In this document: in pieces, positions 16,721-24,556 of the stretch
How the letters are laid out: the number at the start of each line of letters is the position of its first letter
Position numbering within the stretch: position 1 is the first letter of the stretch
NCBI GenBank assembly: GCA_947499565.1
Contig: CANMOV010000001.1
Location: forward strand, 186,001 to 250,000
DNA length: 64,000 nt
Source: an uncultured Croceitalea sp.
GTDB taxonomy: Bacteria; Bacteroidota; Bacteroidia; Flavobacteriales; Flavobacteriaceae
Direction of reading: 5' to 3'
The notes under the pieces: model-generated
Told to the model about the DNA's origin: nothing
Databases searched by the model: none
What the model saw: the letters and a program-made list of their open reading frames with translations, nothing else
Position numbers and translations under genes: made by a program

Positions 16721-17443
16721 ATGAAACATAAAATCATCAGGGGACACATTCTGTATACCAGTAAGAAAGCTGAACGAATGAACCAAGAGCGCGGGCGTGA
16801 GTTTTTTACGCTAACAACGCAAAGTGATGATACTGTTGTTATGCAAGCGCATTGCGAGATAGACGATGAACCTAATGTAGTTAGGGATGTTGTTTTAGCA
16901 ATGGAGAAAGATGGTACTCCAATTGATTGTAGTGTTCGTCTTTCTGTTGGGGATAAATTCGAAGGTTCAGGATGGTTTAGAGTTACTCCAGAATATGCAG
17001 AATGTGAAATGATAAATGTAAAAGATGGGCGCATTTCACAACGAATTGAAACAGAAACCCCAGCTAAATGGTTACAGGCGCACCCTATACTTGGTGACGG
17101 ATTGCTGATGAAATTATACGACTTGTCCAAAGGCGTTGGAAAACAAATGATAACCAACTTTTTACTTACTTCTCCTGACCATAGGGGAGCAACGGGACCA
17201 ATGCTATTTAAAATGGCTAAAATGAGTATTGAGTATTTGGGTGATGAAGAAGTTACCGTATTGGCTGGTACGTTTAAAGCTCGGCATTTTGCTGTCGGTG
17301 ATACTGCTGGTAGTTTACTAGAGGAGCACCCGCCATATCATGTTTGGGTAACTGCAGACGATGATTATTTACTTCTAAAGGCAGGAGCTGCTGGGTATAT
17401 GCAAACACATTATGAGTTAGAAAGCGTGGAGTATATTAATTAA
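16721..17443 (+). CDS. Soluble protein of unknown function, possible lipocalin-like barrel
   Basis: 240 residues, no signal peptide. It starts 2 bp after the preceding stop. Alternating beta-strand patterns run throughout (REFFTLTTQSDDTVVMQAHCEI, CSVRLSVGDKFEGSGWFRVT, AECEMINVKDGRISQRIETE, EVTVLAGTFKARHFAVGD, HVWVTADDDYLLLKAGAAG). The GTFKARHF segment and the overall run of strands recall DUF3108-like or calycin barrels, but the match is only by eye. It ends the AceE/E2 operon. With several other barrel-fold proteins in the locus, a carrier for a hydrophobic intermediate is conceivable. Confidence 0.5.
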   Translation: MKHKIIRGHILYTSKKAERMNQERGREFFTLTTQSDDTVVMQAHCEIDDEPNVVRDVVLAMEKDGTPIDCSVRLSVGDKFEGSGWFRVTPEYAECEMINVKDGRISQRIETETPAKWLQAHPILGDGLLMKLYDLSKGVGKQMITNFLLTSPDHRGATGPMLFKMAKMSIEYLGDEEVTVLAGTFKARHFAVGDTAGSLLEEHPPYHVWVTADDDYLLLKAGAAGYMQTHYELESVEYIN

Positions 17444-17482
17444 ATACTATGATAAATATCAGTTTTTGAAAAAAAATTAATA

Positions 17483-17513
17483 GTTAATTTTATTAATCAT
17501 TAATATAATTAAC
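17483..17513. promoter_or_regulatory. Shared compound operator, copy 3
   Basis: GTTAAT-TTT-ATTAAT (17483-17497) and ATTAAT-ATA-ATTAAC (17499-17513) are 1 bp apart, in the 102-bp gap upstream of the DUF3598-like gene. Both flanking genes read rightward, so this copy serves one promoter and shows that the operator is not merely a feature of divergent spacers. Confidence 0.8.
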
Positions 17514-17545
17514 TAATTTTATAAGAACTAGTAATACCAATAAAA

Positions 17546-18058
17546 ATGAAAGAACTAAAATTATTTCCGAAGCATGAAGGTATTTGGGAAGGGACTTACC
17601 GCAGAATAGATGCCAATGGTAAGCTTGTTGACGAATGGAAAAGTAGGTTAACATGTGTTTTACTGCCAGACAATAAATATCACCAAGTAAACGAATATAC
17701 TTGGGATGATGGTTTTAAAGAGTGTCTGGATTTTGGAGTTTGCCCATTTAATGAAGATGGAGAATTAATTTTTGAAAACCCAAGGTTATCTGGAAAGGCA
17801 TGGGAGACAGGAAGAAGTGTGGTCTTAATCTGGGAATACAAACATAGACCTGGAATGATTTTGTTTGAACAAATAGACTTAATTGGTAATGACGACCATC
17901 GTATTCGTGTTTGGAAATGGTCTGAAGGTGATGTATTCAATGGAATTACTATGATTGAAGAACGTAAAGTTTGTGGAAAGGAAGGCATAGACCCGCAATT
18001 TTGGGTAGACTTACCAAAAAATAGAACGAATGGACAAGCATCTAGGTCTGATAATTAA
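17546..18058 (+). CDS. DUF3598-like calycin-fold protein
   Basis: 170 residues, no signal peptide. The N-terminus HEGIWEGTYRRIDANGKLVDEWKSRL and the alternating strands that follow (RSVVLIWEYKHRPGMILFEQIDL, HRIRVWKWSEGDVFNGITMIEERKV) match the pattern of DUF3598 proteins. These are common in cyanobacteria and predicted to be lipocalin/calycin barrels related in fold to CpcS-type bilin lyases. The assignment is from recall and needs a profile search. It is a single-gene unit with its own operator and terminator, implying separate dosage from the neighbouring units. Confidence 0.6.
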   Translation: MKELKLFPKHEGIWEGTYRRIDANGKLVDEWKSRLTCVLLPDNKYHQVNEYTWDDGFKECLDFGVCPFNEDGELIFENPRLSGKAWETGRSVVLIWEYKHRPGMILFEQIDLIGNDDHRIRVWKWSEGDVFNGITMIEERKVCGKEGIDPQFWVDLPKNRTNGQASRSDN

Positions 18059-18082
18059 AAATTACCCAACCGATTAATAATC

Positions 18083-18113
18083 AAAAGCTTCACTTTTTTT
18101 AAGTGGAGCTTTT
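18083..18113. terminator. Bidirectional terminator
   Basis: AAAAGCTTCACTT (18083-18095) pairs with AAGTGGAGCTTTT (18101-18113), with one G-T pair, around a T-rich loop. It lies between the convergent genes ending at 18058 (+) and 18114 (-) and touches the stop of the latter. Confidence 0.85.
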
Positions 18114-18761
18114 TTAGTCGAAGTGTGTTTTTAAATAGGTTTCGTAATTTTCTAGTATTTTTTTGCGCTCTTTATTGGAAATCCTAGAAACCCCATAACC
18201 CACAAAGGGTGGTAGCACTTCAAAACCAACCAACCCTAATATACCTTGATGGATATTTTTTAAAATATCATCTATTGTTCTTCCATGAGCACCTGATTCC
18301 GTATACATTTCTTCAGGACTTCCTGTTGTTATGGATAAAAATGCCTTTTTACCTTTGAACCTTCCGGTATTAAAAAAACCATATTCTCCACCATAGGCAA
18401 ATCCGTAGGCTAATACGCGATCTACCCATCCTTTTAAAATAGCCGGCATTCCAAACCACCATAAGGGGAAATTAAATACAAGGACATCAGCTTCCAAAAG
18501 AGCATTCATTTCTATTTTCAGATTAGGAATAAAACTATTACTGTTGTGAGCAGATAATTGTTCGGAAGCATACTTGTAGTACTCAACATCTGATAACTTG
18601 GTAAAATCCTTCTTTCCACCAGCTGCATTAAATTCTTTTGCGTACAAATCAGATATTGTTACGGTATTGCCTTTTTCTGCCAAAACTCTTTTTATGGTCT
18701 TGGTCATGGCAGAACAAAAAGAATCTGGATTTTCATGCGCATGAATAATAAGTACCTTCAT
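18114..18761 (-). CDS. NAD(P)H-dependent flavodoxin-fold oxidoreductase (quinone reductase family)
   Basis: 215 residues, cytoplasmic. The NQO1/MdaB-like pattern is visible: KVLIIHAHENPDSFCSAM (FMN/FAD phosphate loop), EADVLVFNFPLWWFGMPAILKGWVDRVLAYGFAY (the family's FPLWW...PA.LKGW.DRV) and AFLSITTGSP. Such enzymes make two-electron reductions of quinones, azo bonds or other conjugated systems. It overlaps no neighbour and is the second gene of the leftward unit behind the MFS transporter, 5 bp downstream. A role in reducing a conjugated intermediate fits the context (inference). Confidence 0.85.
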   Translation of the reverse strand: MKVLIIHAHENPDSFCSAMTKTIKRVLAEKGNTVTISDLYAKEFNAAGGKKDFTKLSDVEYYKYASEQLSAHNSNSFIPNLKIEMNALLEADVLVFNFPLWWFGMPAILKGWVDRVLAYGFAYGGEYGFFNTGRFKGKKAFLSITTGSPEEMYTESGAHGRTIDDILKNIHQGILGLVGFEVLPPFVGYGVSRISNKERKKILENYETYLKTHFD

Positions 18762-18766
18762 GTTAT

Positions 18767-20041
18767 TTACGATTCAACTGTTTGCGTAGTATTTGATGAA
18801 AAATCACGATACTTTCCTAATAAAAGTAATGGTAAAGAACCTACCAAGAAAGCAATAGCTGCATAACCTAAAATACTATCGTAACTTCCCGTGCTTGTAA
18901 AAAATTTCCCAAAAATATAGGGTCCGAATCCAGCACCCAACCCAAAGAAAGCATATAAGAAGCCATAAATAGCGGCATAATTTTTCATTCCAAAGTAGCG
19001 AGAAACCAAATATGCTAACAAATCATATTCGACACCAGCACCAAAGCCTAATATACAAACAGAAATTAATGCATTGGTATAGGTTAAATCTGCGGATTGC
19101 AGCATAATACAGGATATCGCGGGAATACTTAATAAAACAAAAGCTACAGCTGGAGCCCAAAATCGATCTAAAAGATAGCCTCCAACAAGCCTGCCGATAA
19201 CAACGGCGTAGCCTAGAAAACTAGCCAATAATATAGCATCGCCCGTATCAAAACCTTTAGAGCTTAACATTTTTTCTAAATTTGGTATAGGACCACCCAC
19301 AGCGTATGAGATTATTAAAAAACATATGGATAACAACCAAAATCGCCAATCTGATAAGGCCTGTTTTACTGTCATACCAGCGGTGTTACTTTTGGCATAC
19401 CCGGGGACTTCCTTTCTAAGCTTTGCAACTTTATCGGCTACTTTAGGGTCATCTGTGTCTCTAAAGAAAAAATATGCCAAAGGCAATGATATTAACAAAG
19501 GCAATGCTGCTACTCCAATGTAAGCCATTTTCCAGCCATAGTTATCAATTAGACCGGAGGCAAAAAGCTTTGCCAAGGAGCCAAATATACCTGTGCCTAG
19601 TAGTGATAATCCAAGCGCAAGTCCTCTATTTTCATTAAACCAATTGTTTATTGCTCTAGTCCATGTCATTGGCAATGTACCAGCCCCTGCAACCGCCAAT
19701 ATTCCCCATAATACCAGATAGAGCGTTTTAGAGCCCGTATTTAAACTGAAAGCCATAAAAGCCAAACTGAATAATAGAACAGATATCAATGCTGTTTTTC
19801 GTGCCCCAATTTTATCAGCAATATAACCTACTAAGGGACCACAAAATACAGCGCCAATAGTAAAAACTGGCATAGCGGCCATTACAGTATCCATTCCCCA
19901 TCCAAAGTTTTCAGTTAAGGGTATGGCAAATACCCCAATGGTGTAAAATGGTAAAGGGGACATACCTAAACCAATACCAAATGTAGAGGATAGAATTACT
20001 GGCCATCCAAACTTAAATTCTTTAAAATTACGTTTTCCCAA
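18767..20041 (-). CDS. MFS transporter (oxalate/formate antiporter-like)
   Basis: 424 residues with about 12 hydrophobic helices. The MFS loop 2-3 motif appears as GPLVGYIADKIGARK, and the repeat in the second half is LVGGYLLDRF. The opening GWPVILSSTFGIGLGMSPLPFYTIGVFAIPL and GAGAGFGPYIFGK-type glycine stretch resemble the OFA/monocarboxylate family. A substrate that is a mono- or dicarboxylate is likely but unproven. It opens the leftward unit from operator copy 4, divergent from the LeuC-like pathway operon, so it may import the substrate used by that operon or export an end product. Confidence 0.82.
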   Translation of the reverse strand: MGKRNFKEFKFGWPVILSSTFGIGLGMSPLPFYTIGVFAIPLTENFGWGMDTVMAAMPVFTIGAVFCGPLVGYIADKIGARKTALISVLLFSLAFMAFSLNTGSKTLYLVLWGILAVAGAGTLPMTWTRAINNWFNENRGLALGLSLLGTGIFGSLAKLFASGLIDNYGWKMAYIGVAALPLLISLPLAYFFFRDTDDPKVADKVAKLRKEVPGYAKSNTAGMTVKQALSDWRFWLLSICFLIISYAVGGPIPNLEKMLSSKGFDTGDAILLASFLGYAVVIGRLVGGYLLDRFWAPAVAFVLLSIPAISCIMLQSADLTYTNALISVCILGFGAGVEYDLLAYLVSRYFGMKNYAAIYGFLYAFFGLGAGFGPYIFGKFFTSTGSYDSILGYAAIAFLVGSLPLLLLGKYRDFSSNTTQTVES

Positions 20042-20204
20042 GGTCTTGCTATTTTAGAGGTTACTAGGTCAATTTTAAGTATTATTTCCAATACTTTTAT
20101 AATTAAAGTAAGTTTTTAGTAGAAAGACTTACGCTTTTTATGGAATAGGTTTGTTACTTAAAACTCTCTATTTCAGTGAAAAACATTTTTTTCAACCAAA
20201 AATG

Positions 20205-20235
20205 ATTAACTTTATTAATAATTAATATTGTTAAC
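20205..20235. promoter_or_regulatory. Shared compound operator, copy 4
   Basis: ATTAAC-TTT-ATTAAT (20205-20219) and ATTAAT-ATT-GTTAAC (20221-20235), 1 bp apart, lie between the divergent MFS (-) and LeuC-like (+) genes. A -7-like TATCTTAG begins at 20250, 15 bp after the right box. Confidence 0.82.
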
Positions 20236-20291
20236 TAAAATAAAATAAATATCTTAGACCAAAGAAGATATTTAAACAAATCTTTAAAAAT

Positions 20292-21560
20292 ATGGGAATG
20301 ACCATCACTGAAAAAATAATGGCTCGTAGCAGCGGAAAAGACAAAGTAATTCCAGGTGAATTAGTTTGGACAGACATTCATTCTGTTATGACTATGGATT
20401 TTTTAGGTAAACAATGCTTTGAGAAATTTCGTTCGTTAGGTAAAACAGAAGTTTTTGATAAGGATAAGGTTATTTGCGTATCAGATCATTTAGTACCTCC
20501 ACCTAATCAAAAGTTTGCTAATATGCTAAATGAGTGGCGTGAAGTTGTAAAGCAACACGATATCACTAATTTTTATGATTTAGGAAGACAGGGCATTGCA
20601 CATCAAATTATGGTGGAACAAGGCCATGTGCTTCCTGGAACAATTAGTATAGGAACGGATTCCCATGCAAACACATATGGAGCAGTGGGTGCTATGGGTA
20701 ATGCTATTGGCGTTACCGATGCTGCCGTTGCAATGGCAACTGGTAAGGCTTGGTTTAGGATACCAAAATCTGTAAAGTTTAATGTTACAGGTAAGTGGCA
20801 ACCATGGGTTATGGCCAAAGATTTAAGTCTTCATATTATGGGGATGATGCATTGGAATGGGCATCTTTTATATAAAGCCTTGGAATTTACCGGACCAGCA
20901 ATTAGCAGTTTAAGTATGGCCGGGCGTATGACTTTGTGTAATATGACCGTAGATTTAGGTGCAAAAAATGGAATTGTTGCACCGGATGTGGTAACAGAAA
21001 GATATTTAAGAAACCGTACCCAGGACAAATGGGAATTCCTCAATAGTGATGATGATGCGGAATATGACCAAGTTTATGATATTGACATTTCTGACTTAGC
21101 CCCAACAATAGCGATGCCCGGAAAACTAGATGATACTGTTACTATTGATAAGCTTATAGGAACAAAATTTAATAAGGCATTCGTGGGTACTTGCACCAAT
21201 GGAAGACTAGAAGATATTGCTGTTATGGCAGAAATCATGAAAGATAAACAGGTGCACAGAGATGTAAATATGATTCTTGTACCCGCAAGTCAGACTGTAT
21301 ATTTAGAGGCCTTACAAGCAGGTCATTTAGAAACATTAATTAAAGCTGGTGTTGCCATAGATACGCCTAGTTGTGCATCTTGTGCTGGTTTGCATACAGG
21401 TGTTGCCGGTAGTGGAGATATTGTACTAAGTGCGGGAAACCGTAACATGGCTGGCCGTATGGGAAGTAGAGAAGCTAAAGTGTATTTAACATCACCTTCT
21501 GTAGTTGCGGCATCTTCAATTAGAGGTGAAGTTACAGACCCTAGAACTTTTGATATATAA
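20292..21560 (+). CDS. Aconitase-superfamily hydro-lyase large subunit (LeuC-like)
   Basis: 422 residues, the size of the archaeal-type 3-isopropylmalate/homoaconitate dehydratase large subunit. Substrate and cluster motifs: SDHLVPPPNQK, SIGTDSHANTYGAVGAMGNAIG, GTCTNGRLEDI (first [4Fe-4S] Cys near 301) and PSCASCAGLHTG (two more Cys near 360). It dehydrates or hydrates a substituted malate/maleate. This is unlikely to be leucine biosynthesis: the partner small subunit is separated by a flavin oxidase gene, no leuA/leuB is near, and HpcH/HpaI aldolase follows. The pairing recalls dimethylmaleate hydratase DmdAB of nicotinate fermenters (inference). Confidence 0.85.
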   Translation: MGMTITEKIMARSSGKDKVIPGELVWTDIHSVMTMDFLGKQCFEKFRSLGKTEVFDKDKVICVSDHLVPPPNQKFANMLNEWREVVKQHDITNFYDLGRQGIAHQIMVEQGHVLPGTISIGTDSHANTYGAVGAMGNAIGVTDAAVAMATGKAWFRIPKSVKFNVTGKWQPWVMAKDLSLHIMGMMHWNGHLLYKALEFTGPAISSLSMAGRMTLCNMTVDLGAKNGIVAPDVVTERYLRNRTQDKWEFLNSDDDAEYDQVYDIDISDLAPTIAMPGKLDDTVTIDKLIGTKFNKAFVGTCTNGRLEDIAVMAEIMKDKQVHRDVNMILVPASQTVYLEALQAGHLETLIKAGVAIDTPSCASCAGLHTGVAGSGDIVLSAGNRNMAGRMGSREAKVYLTSPSVVAASSIRGEVTDPRTFDI

Positions 21561-21562
21561 AA

Positions 21563-22915
21563 ATGAAAAGAAGAATCTTTATTCAAAAATCAGGAGCAGC
21601 AGGTTTAGCATTGAGTGTTATGCCCATTGCGTGTACAGAACCAGCGCCAAAGTTAGATGCTGAAGTCTTGATTTTAGGGGGTGGACTTTCAGGTTTATAT
21701 CTAGCTTATCTTTTAGACAAAGCTGGGAAAGATTACTTGGTCTTAGAAGGAAGTAATAGAATTGGTGGTCGTATGTTTTCACGAGAAGATATCGGCCGTG
21801 AAGTTGGTGGAAGAGGTATTGGAGATAAGTATACCGAAGTCATGAAATTGGTTAAAGAGTTCAATACCGAGATGATTGACATCACAGACTATATGCGTTC
21901 GCCAACTGCTATTTACGTCGAGGGAAAGTTGCATGCCAAATGGCCCGACCCAGCAACGAATCCCGCCTATTTACAGTTTACCGCTTTTGGAAAATCCCCA
22001 CAGTTAACTGCTTTAAATCAATGGTATCAAAAACCTGAACTTGATGAAAAGTACAGTGAGCTTTTAAAACGAAACGGGCTTACTGAGGCACAAATAGATT
22101 TGGCTAATATTAGTGCCAATTACAACGACATCCGTGAGACATCTGCTATTAATGCATACCATAGTTCTGCCTTTCGTAAGTTTAACGGTTCGGAGAGAGT
22201 CTTAAATTTTAAGGGCGGTTCAAAACATTTTATAAAAGCAATAGCTGATAGTCTTAAAAATCCGGTGTTAACGAATAAAATGGTAAATACCATTGAAGAC
22301 AACGAAAATGGGGTTGTAGTAAGTTGTATTGATGGGTCTAAATACCGAGCCAAAAAAGTTGTTTCTACAATGCCTTTTACAACGCTACGGGATGTAAAAA
22401 TGAACACCTCTTTTAATAGCAATCAAAAAAAGGCAATTCAAAAACTGGATTATACAGATATTACTCAAATACATTTACAACATACGGAACCTTTTTGGGA
22501 ACAAGATGAAATGCCTGTGGATATATGGACAGATACCCCCTTAGAACGCATTATGAATATGAGTTCGTCTCCCACGGAAAAAGAACTTGCTTGTTGGGTG
22601 AATGGCATTGGCACAGCTTTTTTTGACAAGATGTCTGAAAAGGAGGTTGCGGAATACACGATTAAAAAGATAAATGAAATACGTCCTTCATCCGTTGGAA
22701 AAATAGAATATCTAGGCCAGCAGAATTGGGGGAAATATCCTTTTAATAAAGGTGCCTATGTAGAGTTTGGCGTTGGTCAGGCTGCTTGGTTTGAAGATAT
22801 GATTAAACCAGCCGGAAATATGCACTTTGCTGGTGAACATGCAGCACGCGAATCACGAGGAATGGAGGCAGCAGCAGAATCTGCCAATCGTGTTTTTAAA
22901 GAATTAATTAGTTAA
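21563..22915 (+). CDS. Tat-exported FAD-dependent amine oxidase family protein (third copy)
   Basis: 450 residues. The Tat signal KRRIFIQ (2-8) leads to a lipobox-like Cys24. FAD motifs: LILGGGLSGLYLA (36-48), EGSNRIGGRMFS, EVGGRGIGDKYTEV and the C-terminal AGEHAARESRGMEAAAESANR. It is shorter and more divergent than the copies at 1841 and 5351. It sits between the LeuC-like and LeuD-like subunit genes with 2-bp and 12-bp gaps, a striking interruption of what is normally an adjacent pair. Because the product is exported while its neighbours are cytoplasmic, the operon serves two compartments. Confidence 0.83.
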   Translation: MKRRIFIQKSGAAGLALSVMPIACTEPAPKLDAEVLILGGGLSGLYLAYLLDKAGKDYLVLEGSNRIGGRMFSREDIGREVGGRGIGDKYTEVMKLVKEFNTEMIDITDYMRSPTAIYVEGKLHAKWPDPATNPAYLQFTAFGKSPQLTALNQWYQKPELDEKYSELLKRNGLTEAQIDLANISANYNDIRETSAINAYHSSAFRKFNGSERVLNFKGGSKHFIKAIADSLKNPVLTNKMVNTIEDNENGVVVSCIDGSKYRAKKVVSTMPFTTLRDVKMNTSFNSNQKKAIQKLDYTDITQIHLQHTEPFWEQDEMPVDIWTDTPLERIMNMSSSPTEKELACWVNGIGTAFFDKMSEKEVAEYTIKKINEIRPSSVGKIEYLGQQNWGKYPFNKGAYVEFGVGQAAWFEDMIKPAGNMHFAGEHAARESRGMEAAAESANRVFKELIS

Positions 22916-22927
22916 AAAGACAAAAGA

Positions 22928-23452
22928 ATGGTAAAAGGAACATGTTGGGTAGCAGATGACTATGTAATGGCTTATGATATTATAGTTTCAGAACACTGGA
23001 CTTCACCAATAGACCCTATTGAAAATAGCAAAATAGTAATGTCGGGCGTAAAAGAGGAGTTTAATAGAGAAAATGGTTTTAAGGACAAAGGATACACTTT
23101 TATTGTTGCCAATCATAATTTTGCTGGTGGTGGAAAATCAATAGAGCATGTGATAACGGGACTTATGGGTGCTGGAATTAAAGGTGTTTTTGCTACTAGT
23201 TTTGCTCGCTTGCAATTTCGTAATGCTATCAATTATGGGCTACCATTTATTACTTGTGATGATATTCATTTAGCATGTGAAACAGGAGATGAATTAGAAT
23301 TTGATGAAGCTAGCGGTATCATAAAAAATATAACTAAAGGGACAGAGATGCAATCTGTGCCTGTAGCACCTTTTGTTGCTGAGGTCTCGGAATCTGGAGG
23401 ATTAATGAATTATGTTCGAGACAAAATAGCAAAAGGAGAACCTATAGGATAA
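22928..23452 (+). CDS. Aconitase-superfamily hydro-lyase small subunit (LeuD-like)
   Basis: 174 residues, the swivelling domain. KDKGYTFIVANHNFAGGGKSIEH corresponds to the family's NFGCGSSREH loop, followed by AGIKGVFATSFARLQFRNAINYGLPFI, a close match to IPM-dehydratase small subunits. In the substrate loop Cys-Gly-Ser-Ser-Arg-Glu-His has become Ala-Gly-Gly-Gly-Lys-Ser-Ile-Glu-His by eye, so the Arg that contacts the substrate carboxylate is missing or displaced. This points to a substrate other than isopropylmalate. Pairs with the LeuC-like protein at 20292 across the inserted oxidase gene. Confidence 0.83.
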   Translation: MVKGTCWVADDYVMAYDIIVSEHWTSPIDPIENSKIVMSGVKEEFNRENGFKDKGYTFIVANHNFAGGGKSIEHVITGLMGAGIKGVFATSFARLQFRNAINYGLPFITCDDIHLACETGDELEFDEASGIIKNITKGTEMQSVPVAPFVAEVSESGGLMNYVRDKIAKGEPIG

Positions 23453-23456
23453 TATT

Positions 23457-24218
23457 ATGAAAGAGAATCAACTCAAGAAAAGAATAAATTCAGGTAAGGC
23501 AGGACTAGGAGTCATTTCTCCAACAATAGATCCAACAATCTGTGAATATATTGGGCTATTAGGAATGGACTTTTATATGATTGATGGAGAACACGGAGCT
23601 ATCACTGCATCGGATATTACCAATATGGTACGTGCTTGTGAGTTAAGAAATACAACACCATTAGCAAGAATACGAAGTGTGGATACTAAATTGATTTTAC
23701 AATATATGGATGCCGGTATAATGGGTGTTATGATGCCCAGTATTGATAACGCTGACGACGTAAAACAATTGGTAGAAGCTATAAAATATCCACCTCATGG
23801 TAAAAGGGGATTAGGCCCTTCTCGAGCTTCAGATTATATGCAAGGACCAATGAGTCAAGAAGAGTATGTAAGTTTTGCCAATGAACAAACGCTTGTAATG
23901 CCACAAATAGAATCTATGGAATGTGTAAAAAACCTTCCTGAGCTATGTAAGATTGATGGTGTAGACGGTTTCATTATTGGGCCAAGGGATTTAGCTATGT
24001 CTATGGGGTATTACGATGGTCCAGGTCATGATGAGGTGAAAAAGGTATTAAACGAAATTTTTGCAACTGTTATAGATTCCGGAAAATGGTATGGTACTGT
24101 TGCAGGAAATGCGGAAGGAGCATCAGCACTTATAGATAAGGGAGCTTCCTTGGTAATGAATTCTGTTCAGGGTTTAATTAAGGCTTCCGGAACAGCTTTC
24201 CTAAAAGCAAGAAATTAA
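23457..24218 (+). CDS. HpcH/HpaI-type class II aldolase
   Basis: 253 residues. Motifs: GLLGMDFYMIDGEHGAI (catalytic His region), PLARIRSVD, YMDAGIMGVMMPSI, the PPHGKRGLGPSRASDY loop and MPQIESMECVKNLPEL (metal-binding Glu), then IDGVDGFIIGPRDLAMSMGY (metal-binding Asp). These enzymes cleave 4-hydroxy-2-oxoacids, or (as in citramalyl/malyl-CoA relatives) substituted malates, releasing pyruvate or another 2-oxoacid. It starts 5 bp after the LeuD-like gene. A hydratase followed by an aldolase suggests hydration of an alkylated maleate and retro-aldol cleavage to a 2-oxoacid plus an acid. Confidence 0.87.
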   Translation: MKENQLKKRINSGKAGLGVISPTIDPTICEYIGLLGMDFYMIDGEHGAITASDITNMVRACELRNTTPLARIRSVDTKLILQYMDAGIMGVMMPSIDNADDVKQLVEAIKYPPHGKRGLGPSRASDYMQGPMSQEEYVSFANEQTLVMPQIESMECVKNLPELCKIDGVDGFIIGPRDLAMSMGYYDGPGHDEVKKVLNEIFATVIDSGKWYGTVAGNAEGASALIDKGASLVMNSVQGLIKASGTAFLKARN

Positions 24219-24242
24219 GTACGAATATTTAAAAGAAAAGCT

Positions 24243-24554
24243 ATGGCAGCATTAGTCGTATTATTTAATTTAAAAAGTGATGCCTCAAAAGAGGCATATG
24301 AACAATGGGCAAAGACCACAGATGTTCCAACAGCTTCAAACATGGCATCTGTAGATAGTTTCAAGATTTTTAAACTTGGAAATATAATGGGGACAGCGAA
24401 TACTTCGCCTTACGAATATTGTGAAGTATTGGAAATTAATGATATGGTAAAACTAGGAGAGGAAGTAGGTTCGGATGCAATGAAGAAAGTTGCCGCAGAA
24501 TTTCAATCTTTTGCGGATAACCCAATGTTTATCATTTCAGAACAAATTGCTTAG
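24243..24554 (+). CDS. REDY-like/HapK-type small protein
   Basis: 103 residues, cytoplasmic. The pattern AALVVLFNLKSDASKEAYEQWAKTTDVPTASNMASVDSFKIF ... YEYCEVLEINDM ... AAEFQSFADNPMFI matches my memory of the REDY-like/HapK family, a ferredoxin-like dimeric alpha+beta barrel first named from prodigiosin (tripyrrole pigment) gene clusters. Its chemistry is not settled. Here it sits between the aldolase and an SDR. If the family assignment holds, it is one more link with pyrrole chemistry, though related small barrels occur in other catabolic clusters. Confidence 0.6.
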   Translation: MAALVVLFNLKSDASKEAYEQWAKTTDVPTASNMASVDSFKIFKLGNIMGTANTSPYEYCEVLEINDMVKLGEEVGSDAMKKVAAEFQSFADNPMFIISEQIA

Positions 24555-24556
24555 TC

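Noticed and set aside
20292-23452. Leucine biosynthesis operon (leuC/leuD)
   Set aside because: leuA and leuB are absent, the two subunit genes are split by an exported oxidase gene, the substrate loop of the small subunit is altered, and the operon carries the catabolic operator.
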